DNA of 64,000 bases from Pseudomonadaceae bacterium SI-3 (GTDB lineage: Bacteria > Pseudomonadota > Gammaproteobacteria > Pseudomonadales > Pseudomonadaceae). The translations under genes and the position numbers were made by a program. The DNA is taken from contig CP026511.1 in the NCBI GenBank assembly GCA_004010935.1, forward strand, positions 1,116,001 through 1,180,000, read 5' to 3'. Each line of letters starts with the position of its first letter. The stretch's first letter is position 1. Below, piece after piece: positions 54,516-64,000 of the stretch. The notes under the pieces were generated by a model. The model saw nothing but the letters and a program-made list of their open reading frames with translations. It did no database searches and was not told the origin of the DNA.

Positions 54516-54965
54516 TCAGTCGCGAGCCAATAATGCGCTTCGAAGGGAAACGAGTTGATCGCGAAGTGCTAGCAACGCTTCGTGTGATTGCCCGGTGCAT
54601 TCGAGCATGCAGGCGGGAAACTCACGAGCCTGTTCCTTCATTGCCCATCCGGTCTCCGTGAGACGCAATTCGACCACTCGCTCGTCGCGGCTGCTGCGGG
54701 TCCGGCTGATGAGGCCTTCTGCTTCCAAACGTTTGAGCAGCGGAGTCAGGGAACCCGGCTCCGTCATGAGGCGAGCACTGATCTCGCTGACTGTGAGGCC
54801 GTCGCGCTCCCAGAGAACGAGCATGGCCAGGTACTGCGGGTAGGTCAGGCCGATGCTTTGTAGCAGCGGCTTGTAGGCTTTGGTCATCTGCAACGAAGCA
54901 GAATACAGAGCGAAACACAGCTGATGGTCCAGCTGCAATTGCTCGTCTGAAGAGGGCTTCGTCAT
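54516..54965 (-). CDS. ohrR: MarR-family peroxide sensor OhrR
   Basis: Organic peroxide-sensing repressor of 149 residues, MarR winged helix. The reactive Cys lies in HQLCFALYSAS (residue ~17), and a second Cys pair occurs near the end (CMLECTG), so the two-Cys type is possible. The DNA-binding region is LTVSEISARLMTEPGSLTPLLKRLEAEGLI with wing RTRSSRDERVVELRLT. It is co-directional with ohr and lies upstream of it. Confidence 0.93.
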   Translation of the reverse strand: MTKPSSDEQLQLDHQLCFALYSASLQMTKAYKPLLQSIGLTYPQYLAMLVLWERDGLTVSEISARLMTEPGSLTPLLKRLEAEGLISRTRSSRDERVVELRLTETGWAMKEQAREFPACMLECTGQSHEALLALRDQLVSLRSALLARD

Positions 54966-55038
54966 GGGTGGTCGAATGGCAAGGAAATGGCCTTCACGTT
55001 AACGCGCAGCCTTGCCTGCTGCCAAGCTCGGCGCTGAT

Positions 55039-55539
55039 TCAGGGACGAATCTCTATCAGGGTGCCGTCTTTCACCAGATTCCAGATTTCGCGCATATCAT
55101 CGTTCTTCAGGGCGATGCAGCCCTCAGTCCAGTCGAGCGTGTGGAAGTACCATTCGGGATACTCCTCATCGACCGGTGTGCCGTGCAACATGATCATGCT
55201 GCCCGGTTTCGCGCCTTCGCTGCTTGCGCGTGCCAGATCCTTCGGGTTCGGGTAGGAGATATGCATCGCGAGGTTGTACTTGTCAGAGACTTTGCGCCAG
55301 TCGATCCAGTAAAGGCCTTCGGGGGTACGCTGGTCACCTTCGCGCTGTTTGGGCCCGGCTTGCTTGCCGAGGGAAACGCGGTAGCTCTTCATGCTGACGC
55401 CGCGGCTGATCAAATGAAGCTTGCGCTCGGACTTGACCACCAAGACCTTGTCGATGAAAGCCTCGTCAAGGGCAGGGGCCGCGTTTGCAAAGGAAAGGGT
55501 GGCGAAACTAAAGCAGACAATCGCTAACAGCCAGCGCAT
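55039..55539 (-). CDS. L,D-transpeptidase family protein
   Basis: Periplasmic YkuD-type L,D-transpeptidase-like protein of 166 residues with signal peptide MRWLLAIVCFSFATLSFANA. The catalytic-region pattern is HGTPVDEEYPEWYFHTLDWTEGCIALKNDDM with His and nucleophile Cys (EGCIAL). The short build, one domain only, resembles the YafK-like group. These act on peptidoglycan crosslinks or lipoprotein attachment; the exact role is unknown. The start at 55539 was chosen over one seven residues upstream because the signal peptide starts there. Confidence 0.87.
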   Translation of the reverse strand: MRWLLAIVCFSFATLSFANAAPALDEAFIDKVLVVKSERKLHLISRGVSMKSYRVSLGKQAGPKQREGDQRTPEGLYWIDWRKVSDKYNLAMHISYPNPKDLARASSEGAKPGSMIMLHGTPVDEEYPEWYFHTLDWTEGCIALKNDDMREIWNLVKDGTLIEIRP

Positions 55540-55566
55540 TGGGGCGAATCCTGAATCCAAACTGCA

Positions 55567-56121
55567 TCAGACCTGTCTGCGCGCCACCCGCATTGCCTCG
55601 ATGGCTTCGTTGCGCACCGGGAAGGTCTGCTGCACCCGGTCGGCGAAGAAGTATTCTAGGGTACGGCCAACGGTCGGAAAAGCCAGCTCTGACCAAGGGA
55701 TGTCGGCTTGTCGGAAAAGCCTGACTTCCAGACTTTCGTCTCCTGGAGAAAATCGCTCATCGACCAGCTCTGCGCGGAAGAACATGTAGACCTGGTTGAT
55801 GTGCGGCAAGTCGAACAGCGTATAAAGCTGCAGATCGGAGACCCGGGCGCAGGCTTCCTCAAGTGTTTCCCGCGCTGCTGCCTGCTGTACGGTTTCGCCG
55901 TTTTCCATGAAGCCTGCAGGCAGCGTCCAGTATCCGCGTCGTGGTTCGATTGCGCGTCGGCAAAGCAACACATGTTCATCCCAGACGGGCAGGCAGCCAG
56001 CAACGATGCGTGGGTTTTGGTAGTGAATCGTATCGCAGGACGCACAGACGAATCGCCGTCTGTTGTCTCCGTCGGGCACCCGCTCAATGACCGAGTCGCC
56101 GCACTGGCTGCAAAATTTCAT
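55567..56121 (-). CDS. NUDIX hydrolase with zinc ribbon
   Basis: Protein of 184 residues with an N-terminal zinc ribbon (MKFCSQCG and FVCASCDTIHYQNP, four Cys) and a NUDIX domain: GFMENGETVQQAAARETLEEACA (residues ~70-92), in which the glycine of the box tail is replaced by Cys. NADH pyrophosphatase NudC has a similar layout, but this one is shorter and lacks the N-terminal domain. Substrate unknown. Starts at 56121, divergent from the next NUDIX gene. Confidence 0.88.
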   Translation of the reverse strand: MKFCSQCGDSVIERVPDGDNRRRFVCASCDTIHYQNPRIVAGCLPVWDEHVLLCRRAIEPRRGYWTLPAGFMENGETVQQAAARETLEEACARVSDLQLYTLFDLPHINQVYMFFRAELVDERFSPGDESLEVRLFRQADIPWSELAFPTVGRTLEYFFADRVQQTFPVRNEAIEAMRVARRQV

Positions 56122-56340
56122 CACGACTCCTTCGTTTGCGTATTTCGTTCGGCCGGATTCGATAAGCGAGCTGGCTATTGCTGAGAGCCGGCCTGTTGCG
56201 AAAAGTTTGCCAGCAACGATTGGCTTGGTCGAACCTGTCCACTTTCGCTGCGCCAGGGCGGCTGGATTTTGGCTTGGCCTGTCTTGGGCGCCTCGGTGAT
56301 TCATGCCATGATGCCAGTCAAAGACAGAAAGAGAAGTTCC

Positions 56341-56955
56341 ATGCTGGACAAGATTCTCCAACGGGTGCGTGATTACTCTCCGCATCTTCTGGAGCCGGAG
56401 GGCAGGATGCCCGAGGCGGCCGTACTGATGCCCATTACCCGCAGTGATTCGCCGGAACTGGTGCTGACGCTGCGCGCCAGTGGTCTTTCTACTCATGGTG
56501 GCGAGGTGGCGTTCCCCGGAGGGCGGCGCGACCCAGAGGATCGTGACCTGATCCATACCGCGCTGCGCGAAGCTGAAGAAGAGGTTGGACTGGCGCCTGG
56601 AATAGTGGAAATCGTTGGGCCTCTCAGCAGCCTGGTTTCGCTGCACGGTATTCATGTCACGCCTTTTGTCGGCATCGTGCCGGACTACGTCGAATATCGC
56701 GCCAACGATGCGGAGATTGCCTCAGTGTTCTCCGTGCCGCTGGATTTCTTCTGCCAGGATGCGCGTGAAGTGACCCACCGGATCGACTATCAGGGCGGTG
56801 CTTGGTACGTCCCGTCTTACCGATATGGCGAATACAAAATCTGGGGGCTGACAGCGATCATGATCGTCGAGTTGGTCAACCTGATATATGACGCCGGGAT
56901 CGAAATGCGTCGGCCTCCCGCGTCCTATATCGATCTGAGTCAGAAGAGGTCATAA
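56341..56955 (+). CDS. NUDIX hydrolase, CoA pyrophosphatase (NudL-type)
   Basis: Protein of 204 residues with [21 protein letters not shown] (residues ~41-61), the NudL/YeaB signature preceding the NUDIX box, and [10 protein letters not shown] completing it. The family cleaves CoA or its derivatives to phosphopantetheine and ADP. The ATG at 56341 begins the family start; an upstream ATG in the same frame seems to be in the promoter. It lies 2 bases from the next gene, so it heads an operon with gamma carbonic anhydrase and DUF1289. Confidence 0.88.
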   Translation: MLDKILQRVRDYSPHLLEPEGRMPEAAVLMPITRSDSPELVLTLRASGLSTHGGEVAFPGGRRDPEDRDLIHTALREAEEEVGLAPGIVEIVGPLSSLVSLHGIHVTPFVGIVPDYVEYRANDAEIASVFSVPLDFFCQDAREVTHRIDYQGGAWYVPSYRYGEYKIWGLTAIMIVELVNLIYDAGIEMRRPPASYIDLSQKRS

Positions 56956-56957
56956 CC

Positions 56958-57482
56958 GTGAAATATCGCTTGGGTGTTTCCCTCGTTGAAACCCATCCGC
57001 AGAGCTGGGTAGCGCCAAATGCAACGCTGGTCGGCAAGATTCGCCTGGAGGCTGGTGCCAACGTCTGGTTTGGTGCGGTGCTGCGGGGTGACAACGAGCT
57101 GATCCATATCGGTGCAAACAGCAACGTCCAGGACGGCAGTGTCATGCATACCGACATGGGCTATCCGCTGACGCTGGGGACCGGCGTTACCGTCGGCCAT
57201 AACGCCATGCTGCACGGCTGCACCGTCGGCGATTACAGTCTGGTGGGGATCAACGCCGTTATCCTCAACGGCGCGAAGATCGGCAAGTATTGCATCATCG
57301 GCGCTAATACCTTGATCGCCGAAGGCAAGGAAATTCCGGACGGTTCCTTGGTGGTCGGTTCGCCAGGCAAGGTGGTGCGCGAATTGACCGATCAGCAGAA
57401 GAAAATGCTCGAAGCGAGCGCGGCGCATTATGTACATAACGCCCAGCGCTATGCGCGTGATCTGGCGGAGCAGGACGATTGA
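56958..57482 (+). CDS. Gamma carbonic anhydrase family protein
   Basis: Left-handed beta-helix hexapeptide-repeat protein of 174 residues of the gamma-carbonic anhydrase/YrdA family. Repeats run from residue ~17 to ~140, with zinc-ligand histidines in [10 protein letters not shown] and [15 protein letters not shown]. Starts at GTG 56958 (AGAGG site), 2 bases after the NUDIX gene. Its TGA overlaps the DUF1289 start by 4 bases. Actual CO2 hydration activity cannot be inferred. Confidence 0.92.
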   Translation: MKYRLGVSLVETHPQSWVAPNATLVGKIRLEAGANVWFGAVLRGDNELIHIGANSNVQDGSVMHTDMGYPLTLGTGVTVGHNAMLHGCTVGDYSLVGINAVILNGAKIGKYCIIGANTLIAEGKEIPDGSLVVGSPGKVVRELTDQQKKMLEASAAHYVHNAQRYARDLAEQDD

Positions 57483-57670
57483 CTGCAGACGAAAAGCCGG
57501 TTGCATCACCCTGTGTAAGTGTTTGTGCGTTGAACGACGACGATATCTGCACGGGCTGCCAGCGCAGTATTGACGAGATTCGTCGCTGGGGGCGGATGGA
57601 TAATCCCGAGCGGCGACAGGTACTGCTGCGTTGTCATGAGCGCGCGCTCCAAAGTGGTCTGCTGTTCTAG
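57479..57670 (+). CDS. DUF1289 small Cys-rich protein
   Basis: 63-residue protein with the DUF1289 motif [28 protein letters not shown], four Cys likely binding metal. Start is TTG at 57479, overlapping the carbonic anhydrase stop by 4 bases (TTGA), so it is probably translated by coupling. Function unknown; it pairs with NUDIX or carbonic anhydrase genes in Pseudomonas. Confidence 0.88.
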   Translation: MTADEKPVASPCVSVCALNDDDICTGCQRSIDEIRRWGRMDNPERRQVLLRCHERALQSGLLF

Positions 57671-57727
57671 CGCTGAAGCACAGCACCTTGCTGATCGTCT
57701 TTTTCTTTTTGTACAACGAGGAATGTC

Positions 57728-58909
57728 ATGCCCCGAATTGGTACGCCGTTATCGGCCAGCGCTACCCGCGTGCTGCTCTGTGGTTCTGGTGAGCTCGGCA
57801 AGGAGCTGGCGATCGAGCTTCAGCGTCTGGGTGTGGAGGTCATCGCGGTAGACCGTTACGCCAACGCCCCAGCCATGCAGGTTGCGCACCGTCACCATGT
57901 GATCGACATGCTCGATGGTGCAGCGTTGCGGGGCGTCATCGAACAGGAAAAGCCGCACTTTATCGTTCCTGAAATCGAGGCGATCGCCACTGCGACGCTA
58001 GTGGATCTGGAGCGTGAGGGCTATACCGTTATTCCTACGGCGCGGGCCGCACAGCTCACCATGAACCGGGAAGGTATCCGCCGGCTGGCCGCTGAGGATC
58101 TCGCGCTACCAACCTCGCCATACCGTTTCGCTGATTCGCTGGAGGAGTGCCGTTCAGCGGTCTCTGCGCTCGGCTTTCCCTGTCTGATCAAGCCTGTCAT
58201 GAGCTCCTCGGGCAAGGGGCAATCGGTTCTGCGCAGTGAGGCTGATCTCCTCGAGGCCTGGGAATATGCCCAGGCCGGTGGCCGAGCAGGGAAGGGGCGC
58301 GTGATCGTCGAAGGCTTCATCGATTTCGATTATGAAATTACGTTGCTGACCGTTCGGCATGCGGGCGGGACCACCTTCTGTCCTGCGGTGGGACATCGGC
58401 AGGAAAGGGGTGACTATCAGGAGTCGTGGCAGCCGCAACCGATGACGGCTGCAGCGATGGTCGAGGCCGAGCGAATTGCCCTGGCGGTCACCGGCGCATT
58501 GGGCGGGCGCGGCATCTTTGGTGTCGAGCTGTTTATCAAGGGCGACAAGGTCTGGTTCTGCGAGGTTTCACCAAGGCCGCATGATACGGGCCTGGTAACC
58601 CTGATATCTCAAGACTTGTCCGAGTTCGCCTTGCATGCGCGAGCCATCCTTGGACTGCCAATTCCGGCGATCCGCCAGTTCGGCCCGTCTGCTTCCGCCG
58701 TGGTGCTGGTGGAGGGCGAATCCGATCAGGTGAGCTTCGGCAATCTGGCTGCTGCGTTGGCCGAGCCGGATACCGCGCTGCGGTTGTTCGGCAAGCCGGG
58801 CGTCAGTGGGCAGCGACGTATGGGTGTTGCGCTGGCTCGTGACGCATCGATAGAAGCGGCGCGTGGTAAGGCGTTGCGGGCGGCCTCGGCGATTGATGCA
58901 AAGCTATAG
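57728..58909 (+). CDS. purT: Formate-dependent phosphoribosylglycinamide formyltransferase PurT
   Basis: ATP-grasp enzyme of 393 residues that formylates GAR with formate and ATP, an alternative to folate-dependent PurN. Landmarks: [21 protein letters not shown] (residues ~15-35), [28 protein letters not shown] (ATP-grasp) and [25 protein letters not shown]. Formate for it can come from PurU, encoded at 31.1 kb. Start ATG 57728 after GAGGAAT. Confidence 0.95.
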   Translation: MPRIGTPLSASATRVLLCGSGELGKELAIELQRLGVEVIAVDRYANAPAMQVAHRHHVIDMLDGAALRGVIEQEKPHFIVPEIEAIATATLVDLEREGYTVIPTARAAQLTMNREGIRRLAAEDLALPTSPYRFADSLEECRSAVSALGFPCLIKPVMSSSGKGQSVLRSEADLLEAWEYAQAGGRAGKGRVIVEGFIDFDYEITLLTVRHAGGTTFCPAVGHRQERGDYQESWQPQPMTAAAMVEAERIALAVTGALGGRGIFGVELFIKGDKVWFCEVSPRPHDTGLVTLISQDLSEFALHARAILGLPIPAIRQFGPSASAVVLVEGESDQVSFGNLAAALAEPDTALRLFGKPGVSGQRRMGVALARDASIEAARGKALRAASAIDAKL

Positions 58910-58937
58910 TTACCCTGGCTCGCCATTGAGGCGCCGA

Positions 58938-60224
58938 CTATTGAGTGTCGCTTTTTGATTCCTCAGGCGCCTCGATTACCCAGGCACGCACGCTTTTGAC
59001 GCGGTTGTCCGCAGCCTGCAGGATCTCGAGTCGGTACTGGTTGATCTGCAGGCATATCCCACTATCCGGGATGTGTTCGAGTGCCTCTGTAATCAACCCG
59101 TTCAGCGTCTTGGGGCCATCGCAGGGTAGCTGCCAACCCAGGGCGCGGTTGACTTCACGCAAGTATGCGGCGCCGTCGATTACCAGGGTGCCGTCGTCCT
59201 GCGGGTGTATGTCCGGGCTGCGCAGCGCGTCCTGATTGCTGAACTCGCCGACGATCTCTTCGAGAATGTCTTCCAGGGTCACGATTCCCAGCACATCACC
59301 ATACTCGTCGACGACGATGCCGATCCGGCGTTTTTGCTTCTGGAAGTTGACCAATTGGGTGGAGAGGGGGGTGTTCTCCGGAATGAAGTAAGGGTCGTTG
59401 CATGCTTCCAGCAGGCTTTCTCGGGTCAGCTGATCATGGCTGAGCAGGCGCGCGATCTGACGCATGTGCACGATGCCTTCGATCTGGTTGATGTCCTTGC
59501 GAAACACGGGAAGGCGGGTATGAGGTGTCGTGCGCAATTGAGTCACGATGGTTTCGAGGTCATCTTCCAGGTCTATGCCGGCGACCTCATTACGCGGAAT
59601 CATGATGTCGTCGACGGTCACCCGTTCTAGGTCGAGGATACCGAGCAGCATGCTTTGCCGTTTCATCGGCATGTCACTTCCCGATTCATGGACCACGCTA
59701 CGCAGTTCTTCTGTAGACAGGCTGTCGCTACCTTTGTTGGTTAGATCAACACCGAGCAGCCTGAGCAATCCATTGCTGATCCAGTTGAGCAACGCCACCA
59801 GCGGATACAGTACCTTTTGTAGCATCAGCAGCGGGAGGCTGACGGGGTAGGCAACTGCTTCAGGCCGCAGGGCTGCGAGGGTTTTTGGTGTTATTTCCCC
59901 GAAAATCAGCAGGACTATCGTCAGGCCGATGGTTGCGATCGCAATCCCGGCCTCCCCCCACAGCTTGATGGCTAGGACGGTGGCAATGGCAGAAGCGAGG
60001 ATGTTGACGAAGTTGTTGCCGACCAGGATGGTCCCGAGCAGCCTGTCTGGCCGTTCAAGCAGGACGCTAGCGCGTTTTGCTCCGCGGTGCCCTTCCTTGG
60101 CCTGGTGGCGCAGGCGATAGCGGTTGAGGCTGAGCATTCCGGTTTCGGAGCTGGAAAAAAAAGCCGAGCACAACAGCAGGAAGACCAGCATGCCGAGCAG
60201 AAAGCCGGGGTGTAGATTTTCCAC
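58938..60224 (-). CDS. CorC/HlyC family membrane transporter (CNNM-CBS)
   Basis: Membrane protein of 428 residues: DUF21/CNNM domain with three or four helices (residues ~1-185, including CSAFFSSSETGMLSLNRYRLR), paired CBS domains (~205-330; RNEVAGIDLEDDLETIVTQL, GIVVDEYGDVLGIVTLEDILEEIVGEF) and a C-terminal CorC-HlyC domain. Homologues export magnesium or other cations or maintain envelope homeostasis. It overlaps nothing; 9 bases separate it from ypjD. Confidence 0.92.
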   Translation of the reverse strand: MENLHPGFLLGMLVFLLLCSAFFSSSETGMLSLNRYRLRHQAKEGHRGAKRASVLLERPDRLLGTILVGNNFVNILASAIATVLAIKLWGEAGIAIATIGLTIVLLIFGEITPKTLAALRPEAVAYPVSLPLLMLQKVLYPLVALLNWISNGLLRLLGVDLTNKGSDSLSTEELRSVVHESGSDMPMKRQSMLLGILDLERVTVDDIMIPRNEVAGIDLEDDLETIVTQLRTTPHTRLPVFRKDINQIEGIVHMRQIARLLSHDQLTRESLLEACNDPYFIPENTPLSTQLVNFQKQKRRIGIVVDEYGDVLGIVTLEDILEEIVGEFSNQDALRSPDIHPQDDGTLVIDGAAYLREVNRALGWQLPCDGPKTLNGLITEALEHIPDSGICLQINQYRLEILQAADNRVKSVRAWVIEAPEESKSDTQ

Positions 60225-60233
60225 GTAGTGGTC

Positions 60234-61034
60234 CTAGATGTGCAGAATGAATTCGCGGACCAGCTTGCTGCCGAAGTAAGCCAGCATCAGCAAGCAGAAG
60301 CCTGCCAGTGTCCAGCGGATGGCCTTGTAGCCACGCCAGCCTAGCTGATGGCGGCCCCATAGCAGCAGGCCGAAGACCACCCAGGCGACCACCGACAGCA
60401 GCGTTTTGTGTACCAGATGCTGGGCAAACAGGTTATCGAGGAAGATCCAGCCGGAAATGAGCGATGCTGACAACAGTAGCCAGCCGGCTAGCAAGAAGCC
60501 GAACAGCAGGCTCTCCATGGTCTGCAGCGGAGGGAAGTTCTTGATCAGGCCGGACGGGTGCTTGTGCTTGAGATGATGATCCTGCAGCAGCAATAGCAAC
60601 GATTGAAACACGGCGATCGTGAGCATCCCGTAAGCAAGGATGGAAAACAGGATGTGCGCCAGTATCCCCGGCTGCTCGGCGATAGCGGGTGCCGTGCCGG
60701 ACGGTGCAAACTGGGCGAACAGCACCGTCAGGCAGCCGAGGGGGAAGAGCAGCAGCAGCAGATTTTCGACAGGCATTCGGTAAAGCGCGAGCAGGATCAG
60801 CAGAATTACGGCCGCAGCAATCAGGCTCGAGGCGGTGAAGAAGTCCAGGTGCAGGCCGCTCGGTGACAACAACTGGATGAATAGACTCACGCCGTGTGCA
60901 ACGAGCGCCAAGGCGCCCAGGATAAGAAGCAGACGCTTGTCCGGCACGGTGCGTTGCGCCAGGCGCAGGCCCTGGTATCCGGTGACGCCAGCATAGAGGC
61001 AGGCGGCGGCTAGGCTCGGGAGCAAAGGGTGCAT
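60234..61034 (-). CDS. Inner membrane protein YpjD (cytochrome c assembly family)
   Basis: Polytopic membrane protein of 266 residues, eight predicted helices, of the CcsA/YpjD family, conserved beside ffh in gamma-proteobacteria. HILFSILAYGMLTIAVFQSLLLLLQDHHLKH and HLVHKTLLSVVAWVVFGLLLWGRHQLGWRG are the characteristic stretches, with His residues like those binding haem in relatives. The start at 61034 was picked because the protein begins with the helix LLPSLAAACLYAGV; upstream sequence in frame is low-complexity. Function unknown. Confidence 0.9.
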   Translation of the reverse strand: MHPLLPSLAAACLYAGVTGYQGLRLAQRTVPDKRLLLILGALALVAHGVSLFIQLLSPSGLHLDFFTASSLIAAAVILLILLALYRMPVENLLLLLFPLGCLTVLFAQFAPSGTAPAIAEQPGILAHILFSILAYGMLTIAVFQSLLLLLQDHHLKHKHPSGLIKNFPPLQTMESLLFGFLLAGWLLLSASLISGWIFLDNLFAQHLVHKTLLSVVAWVVFGLLLWGRHQLGWRGYKAIRWTLAGFCLLMLAYFGSKLVREFILHI

Positions 61035-61235
61035 AGGTCTGTTAGTAGGCTCGAAAGGCGCTGAGTGTGGCATAAACACCGGGTGCGCAAAAGTACACGG
61101 TTGGCTGCCGGTACTGCCGTGGCGCGGGTCAATGGGCGGACAACCGACAGGTGGCGGTGCCCCTGGCAGGTATGGATTTGTCCTGCTCGATGAAAAGCAC
61201 GGGCGGCGGGGTACCGGCCTGGGGCATGCAGCTTC

Positions 61236-61241
61236 TATAAT
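61236..61241 (+). promoter_or_regulatory. -10 element before ffh
   Basis: TATAAT, a consensus -10, 36 bases before the ffh start. No good -35 was seen 17 bases upstream. Confidence 0.4.
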
Positions 61242-61277
61242 CGGCGCCTTAACCACACCCAGCGTGGAAAACGGCAC

Positions 61278-62657
61278 ATGTTTGAAAACCTAACCGACCG
61301 CCTCTCCCAGACGCTTCGCCATGTTACCGGCAAGGCCAAACTGACCGAGGACAATATCAAGGACACCTTGCGCGAAGTTCGCATGGCATTGCTAGAAGCC
61401 GATGTCGCGCTACCCGTGGTCAAGGAGTTCGTCGCCAGGGTCAAGGACAGGGCAGTCGGTACGGAGGTCTCCAAGAGCCTGACGCCTGGTCAGGCTTTTG
61501 TGAAGATCGTTCGCGCCGAGCTGGAAGAGCTGATGGGCGCGGCCAACGAAGACCTTGATCTTAGTGTGGTGCCGCCCGCGGTAGTACTGATGGCAGGCCT
61601 GCAGGGCGCGGGTAAGACGACGACGGTCGGCAAGCTGGCAAGGTTCCTCAAAGAGCGCAAGAAGAAGTCGGTGCTGGTGGTTTCAGCCGACGTCTATCGC
61701 CCGGCAGCGATCAAACAGCTGGAGATGCTCGCGACGGAAGTAGGGGTGACTTTTTTCCCTTCCGATACCAGCCAGAAACCCGTGGAAATCGCACTGGCGG
61801 CGATTCGTGAGGCCAAGCTCAAATACATCGATGTGGTGCTCGTCGATACGGCCGGCCGGCTGGCCATAGATGCTGAAATGATGGCCGAAATCCAGGCCGT
61901 TCATGCGGCGATCAAGCCGGCCGAGACATTGTTCGTGGTTGACGCCATGACGGGTCAGGACGCTGCGAACACTGCTAAGGCGTTCGGTGAGGCGCTCCCT
62001 TTGACCGGTGTGGTGCTGACCAAGGTCGACGGTGACGCGCGCGGCGGCGCTGCCCTGTCGGTGCGACATATCACGGGCAAGCCGATCAAGTTTCTCGGCA
62101 TGGGTGAGAAGAGTGACGCGCTCGAGCCGTTTCATCCGGACCGGATCGCCTCCCGAATCCTGGGCATGGGCGATGTGCTCAGCCTGATCGAGCAGGCTGA
62201 GCAAACGCTCGATCGGGAAAAGGCCGAGAAGCTCACCAAGAAGCTGAAGAAGGGCAAAGGTTTCGATCTGGAAGATTTCCGTGATCAGCTTCAGCAAATG
62301 AAAAACATGGGTGGCCTAGGCGGCTTGATGGATAAGCTGCCATCGATCGGCGGTGTGAATCTGTCGCAAATGGGTAATGCGCAGGGCGCGGCGGAGAAGC
62401 AGTTCAAGCAGATGGAGGCCATCATCAACTCGATGACGCCTGTTGAGCGGCGCAACCCGGACATCATCAGCGGTTCGCGCAAGCGCCGCATCGCCATGGG
62501 TTCCGGCACACAAGTGCAAGATATTGGTCGTCTGATCAAGCAGCACAAGCAGATGCAGAAAATGATGAAAAAGGTCAGCGGCAAAGGCGGCATGGCGAAG
62601 ATGATGCGCGGCATGGGCGGCATGTTTCCAGGCGGCGGCGGAATGCCCAAGTTCTAA
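61278..62657 (+). CDS. ffh: Signal recognition particle protein Ffh
   Basis: GTPase of the signal recognition particle that binds signal peptides of nascent inner membrane proteins together with 4.5S RNA. 459 residues: N domain (1-90), G domain with [10 protein letters not shown] (P-loop, residue ~108), DTAGRL and [12 protein letters not shown], then the Met-rich M domain (~330-459: [34 protein letters not shown]). Complete. It precedes the rpsP-rimM-trmD operon, as in other pseudomonads. Confidence 0.97.
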   Translation: MFENLTDRLSQTLRHVTGKAKLTEDNIKDTLREVRMALLEADVALPVVKEFVARVKDRAVGTEVSKSLTPGQAFVKIVRAELEELMGAANEDLDLSVVPPAVVLMAGLQGAGKTTTVGKLARFLKERKKKSVLVVSADVYRPAAIKQLEMLATEVGVTFFPSDTSQKPVEIALAAIREAKLKYIDVVLVDTAGRLAIDAEMMAEIQAVHAAIKPAETLFVVDAMTGQDAANTAKAFGEALPLTGVVLTKVDGDARGGAALSVRHITGKPIKFLGMGEKSDALEPFHPDRIASRILGMGDVLSLIEQAEQTLDREKAEKLTKKLKKGKGFDLEDFRDQLQQMKNMGGLGGLMDKLPSIGGVNLSQMGNAQGAAEKQFKQMEAIINSMTPVERRNPDIISGSRKRRIAMGSGTQVQDIGRLIKQHKQMQKMMKKVSGKGGMAKMMRGMGGMFPGGGGMPKF

Positions 62658-62749
62658 AGTTTCGAGCGTTTCAGCGGGTTCTTCACCGGGGCCTGCTGAG
62701 GCTGGACAGGCCTGCTGCCGAGGCTTGAGATTGTTTTTGAAAAAGCCAT

Positions 62750-62777
62750 TTGCAAAAGTCCGGATAATCCTTAGAAT
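62750..62777 (+). promoter_or_regulatory. Promoter of the rpsP operon
   Basis: -35 TTGCAA (62750-62755), 16-base spacer, -10 TAGAAT (62772-62777). A ~60-base leader follows before rpsP. Both elements fit sigma-70 well. Confidence 0.6.
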
Positions 62778-62844
62778 ATGCGGCCTTTCGGGCCTTGAGC
62801 CCTGCATTCAGATTTGCTGTACCGACTACAGGAACGATGTTCAC

Positions 62845-63096
62845 ATGGTAACTATTCGTCTCGCCCGTGGCGGCTCCAAGAAGCGCCCTTTCTACCACCT
62901 GACCGTGACCAACAGCCGCAACCCGCGCGATGGTCGCTTCGTTGAGCGTATCGGTTTCTTCAATCCGATCGCCTCGGGTGCGGAAGTGAAGCTCTCTGTA
63001 AACCAGGAGCGTGCTGCCTATTGGTTGAGCCAGGGCGCACAGCCGTCTGAGCGTGTTGCTCAGCTGCTGAAGGAAGCTGGCAAGGCTGCTGCCTGA
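62845..63096 (+). CDS. rpsP: 30S ribosomal protein S16
   Basis: Ribosomal protein of 83 residues opening with [21 protein letters not shown] and then [19 protein letters not shown], the S16 signature. Starts at ATG 62845. First gene of rpsP-rimM-trmD(-rplS); rimM begins 5 bases later. Confidence 0.97.
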   Translation: MVTIRLARGGSKKRPFYHLTVTNSRNPRDGRFVERIGFFNPIASGAEVKLSVNQERAAYWLSQGAQPSERVAQLLKEAGKAAA

Positions 63097-63101
63097 AACA
63101 C

Positions 63102-63638
63102 ATGAACGTCACGTCAGCCCCGACCGAAGACCTGATCGTTATCGGCAAAATCGTTTCGGTGCATGGCGTGCGTGGTGACGTAAAGATCTACTCCTTTACC
63201 GATCCGATTGACAATTTGCTGGACTATCGTCGCTGGACGCTGAGGCGAGGCGAAGAAGTCAAGCAAGTTGAACTGGTCAAGGGTCGCCTGCAAGGCAAGA
63301 TCCTGGTGGCGACGCTGAAGGGGCTGGCTGATCGTGAAGAGGCGCGTACCTACGCCGATTTCGAGATCTGCATCCCCCGCAGCGAATTGCCTCCGTTGAC
63401 CGGTGATGATTATTACTGGTTCCAGCTTCAGGGCCTGACGGTCATCAACCAGCTCGGGCAAGTGCTCGGTCGGGTTGATCATCTGCTCGAAACCGGCGCC
63501 AACGACGTGCTGGTGGTCAAGCCGTTCGACGGCAGTCTGGATGATCGTGAGCGCTTGCTGCCCTATACCGACCTCTGTGTGTTGAAGGTCGATTTGGACG
63601 CAGGCGAGATGCGTGTCGAATGGGACGCGGACTTCTGA
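63102..63638 (+). CDS. rimM: Ribosome maturation factor RimM
   Basis: Assembly factor for the 30S subunit head, working near S19. 178 residues, with the N-terminal RimM domain ([24 protein letters not shown], residues ~11-34) and the C-terminal PRC-barrel ([38 protein letters not shown]). Starts 5 bases after rpsP and ends 5 bases before trmD. Confidence 0.95.
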   Translation: MNVTSAPTEDLIVIGKIVSVHGVRGDVKIYSFTDPIDNLLDYRRWTLRRGEEVKQVELVKGRLQGKILVATLKGLADREEARTYADFEICIPRSELPPLTGDDYYWFQLQGLTVINQLGQVLGRVDHLLETGANDVLVVKPFDGSLDDRERLLPYTDLCVLKVDLDAGEMRVEWDADF

Positions 63639-63643
63639 GCAAC

Positions 63644-64000
63644 ATGTCCAGCTTGCGTGTCGATGTGATCACTCTGTTCCCCGATATGTTCGCTGCCATC
63701 GGTGAATACGGCATCACTAGTCGTGCGGTGAAGCAGGGGCTACTGCAGCTGCAATGCTGGAATCCCCGAAGCTACACGGAAGATCGCCATCAGACAGTCG
63801 ACGATCGCCCTTTTGGGGGTGGCCCCGGCATGGTGATGAAGATCAAGCCCTTGGAACTCGCACTGGCCGATGCCAGGCAGGCCGCTGGGGAAAAGGCGAA
63901 GGTGATATACCTGTCGCCGCAGGGGCGTCAGCTGAAGCAGGCTGATGTTCGTGATCTCGCGAACGAGAGTGGACTTATCCTCATCGCTGGCCGCTACGAA
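63644..64000 (+). CDS. trmD: tRNA (guanine-N1)-methyltransferase, 5' part (cut by window edge)
   Basis: Methylates G37 of tRNAs with S-adenosylmethionine. The 119 visible residues are the first half of ~250: [46 protein letters not shown] (SAM trefoil-knot region) and LILIAGRYE at the window end. Start ATG 63644. Continues past the right border, where rplS would normally follow. Confidence 0.95.
   Translation, partial: MSSLRVDVITLFPDMFAAIGEYGITSRAVKQGLLQLQCWNPRSYTEDRHQTVDDRPFGGGPGMVMKIKPLELALADARQAAGEKAKVIYLSPQGRQLKQADVRDLANESGLILIAGRYE

Overview
This window reads as ordinary core chromosome of a gamma-proteobacterium of the genus Pseudomonas in the broad sense. I infer the stutzeri group (Stutzerimonas), but cannot prove it. 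The evidence is a high-GC genome, a near-identical MvaT (the Pseudomonas H-NS analogue), sadC, olsBA, aapJQMP and moaCDE-phoH. Gene order also matches recalled P. aeruginosa blocks: fumarase-sadC-ferredoxin reductase-pykA, sbcB-mvaT-purU, folX-folM-hypothetical-flavodoxin, and purL through purT to ffh-rpsP-rimM-trmD. I see no rRNA, tRNA, CRISPR array, insertion sequence, prophage, restriction or other defence locus. About 90 percent of the bases are coding.

Layout. 0-5 kb: start of acetate kinase (partial), SlyD, glutathione peroxidase, a TetR regulator with an Old Yellow Enzyme, a flavodoxin-family reductase and CysZ. 5-9 kb: translationally coupled DUF1244 and HopJ-family genes, an orphan sensory-rhodopsin-transducer-like protein, FolX and FolM, a PilZ-like protein and a flavodoxin. 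9-14 kb: a membrane-lipid neighbourhood (AcpH, ornithine-lipid genes olsB-olsA, an acyl-CoA-dehydrogenase-like protein, cardiolipin synthase B with a short overlapping leader ORF). 14-21 kb: PfpI/DJ-1, class I fumarase, the diguanylate cyclase SadC, a ferredoxin reductase, pyruvate kinase and small envelope proteins. 21-28.5 kb: a six-gene overlapping operon (RDD, SpoIIM-like, DUF4129, DUF4350, MoxR, DUF58). 28.5-34 kb: exonuclease I, MvaT, PurU and a HerA-like ATPase. 34-45 kb: mannose-1-P guanylyltransferase, YaaA, the cation exporter DmeF with a His-Asp repeat, PhoH, MoaCDE, RhlB, a cyclic-nucleotide-domain diguanylate cyclase and an esterase. 45-53 kb: the acidic amino-acid ABC transporter AapJQMP behind a convincing sigma-54 promoter with a candidate NtrC site, then PurL. 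53-64 kb: a YqfO-like protein, Ohr/OhrR with a palindromic operator, an L,D-transpeptidase, two NUDIX hydrolases, gamma carbonic anhydrase, DUF1289, PurT, a CorC-like transporter, YpjD, Ffh, and the rpsP-rimM-trmD operon, cut by the window end.

Themes that connect the genes. One-carbon and purine metabolism appears three times: PurU releases formate, PurT consumes it, and PurL acts at the next step of the pathway. Cyclic-di-GMP signalling appears as two cyclases with intact GGEEF and RxxD motifs and two PilZ or PilZ-like proteins. Peroxide and electrophile defence recurs (Gpx, OYE, Ohr, YaaA). Membrane lipid remodelling is concentrated at 9-14 kb.

No large undescribed system is evident. The less-described material is small: structured intergenic regions with orphan terminators or nested hairpins (5.2, 30.9, 34.1 and 36.3 kb), a 20-codon leader ORF overlapping clsB, inverted-repeat operators, the conserved MoxR-centred membrane operon, and an ASRT-family protein with no rhodopsin beside it. 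Promoter and ncRNA calls come from reading the sequence and are unconfirmed.
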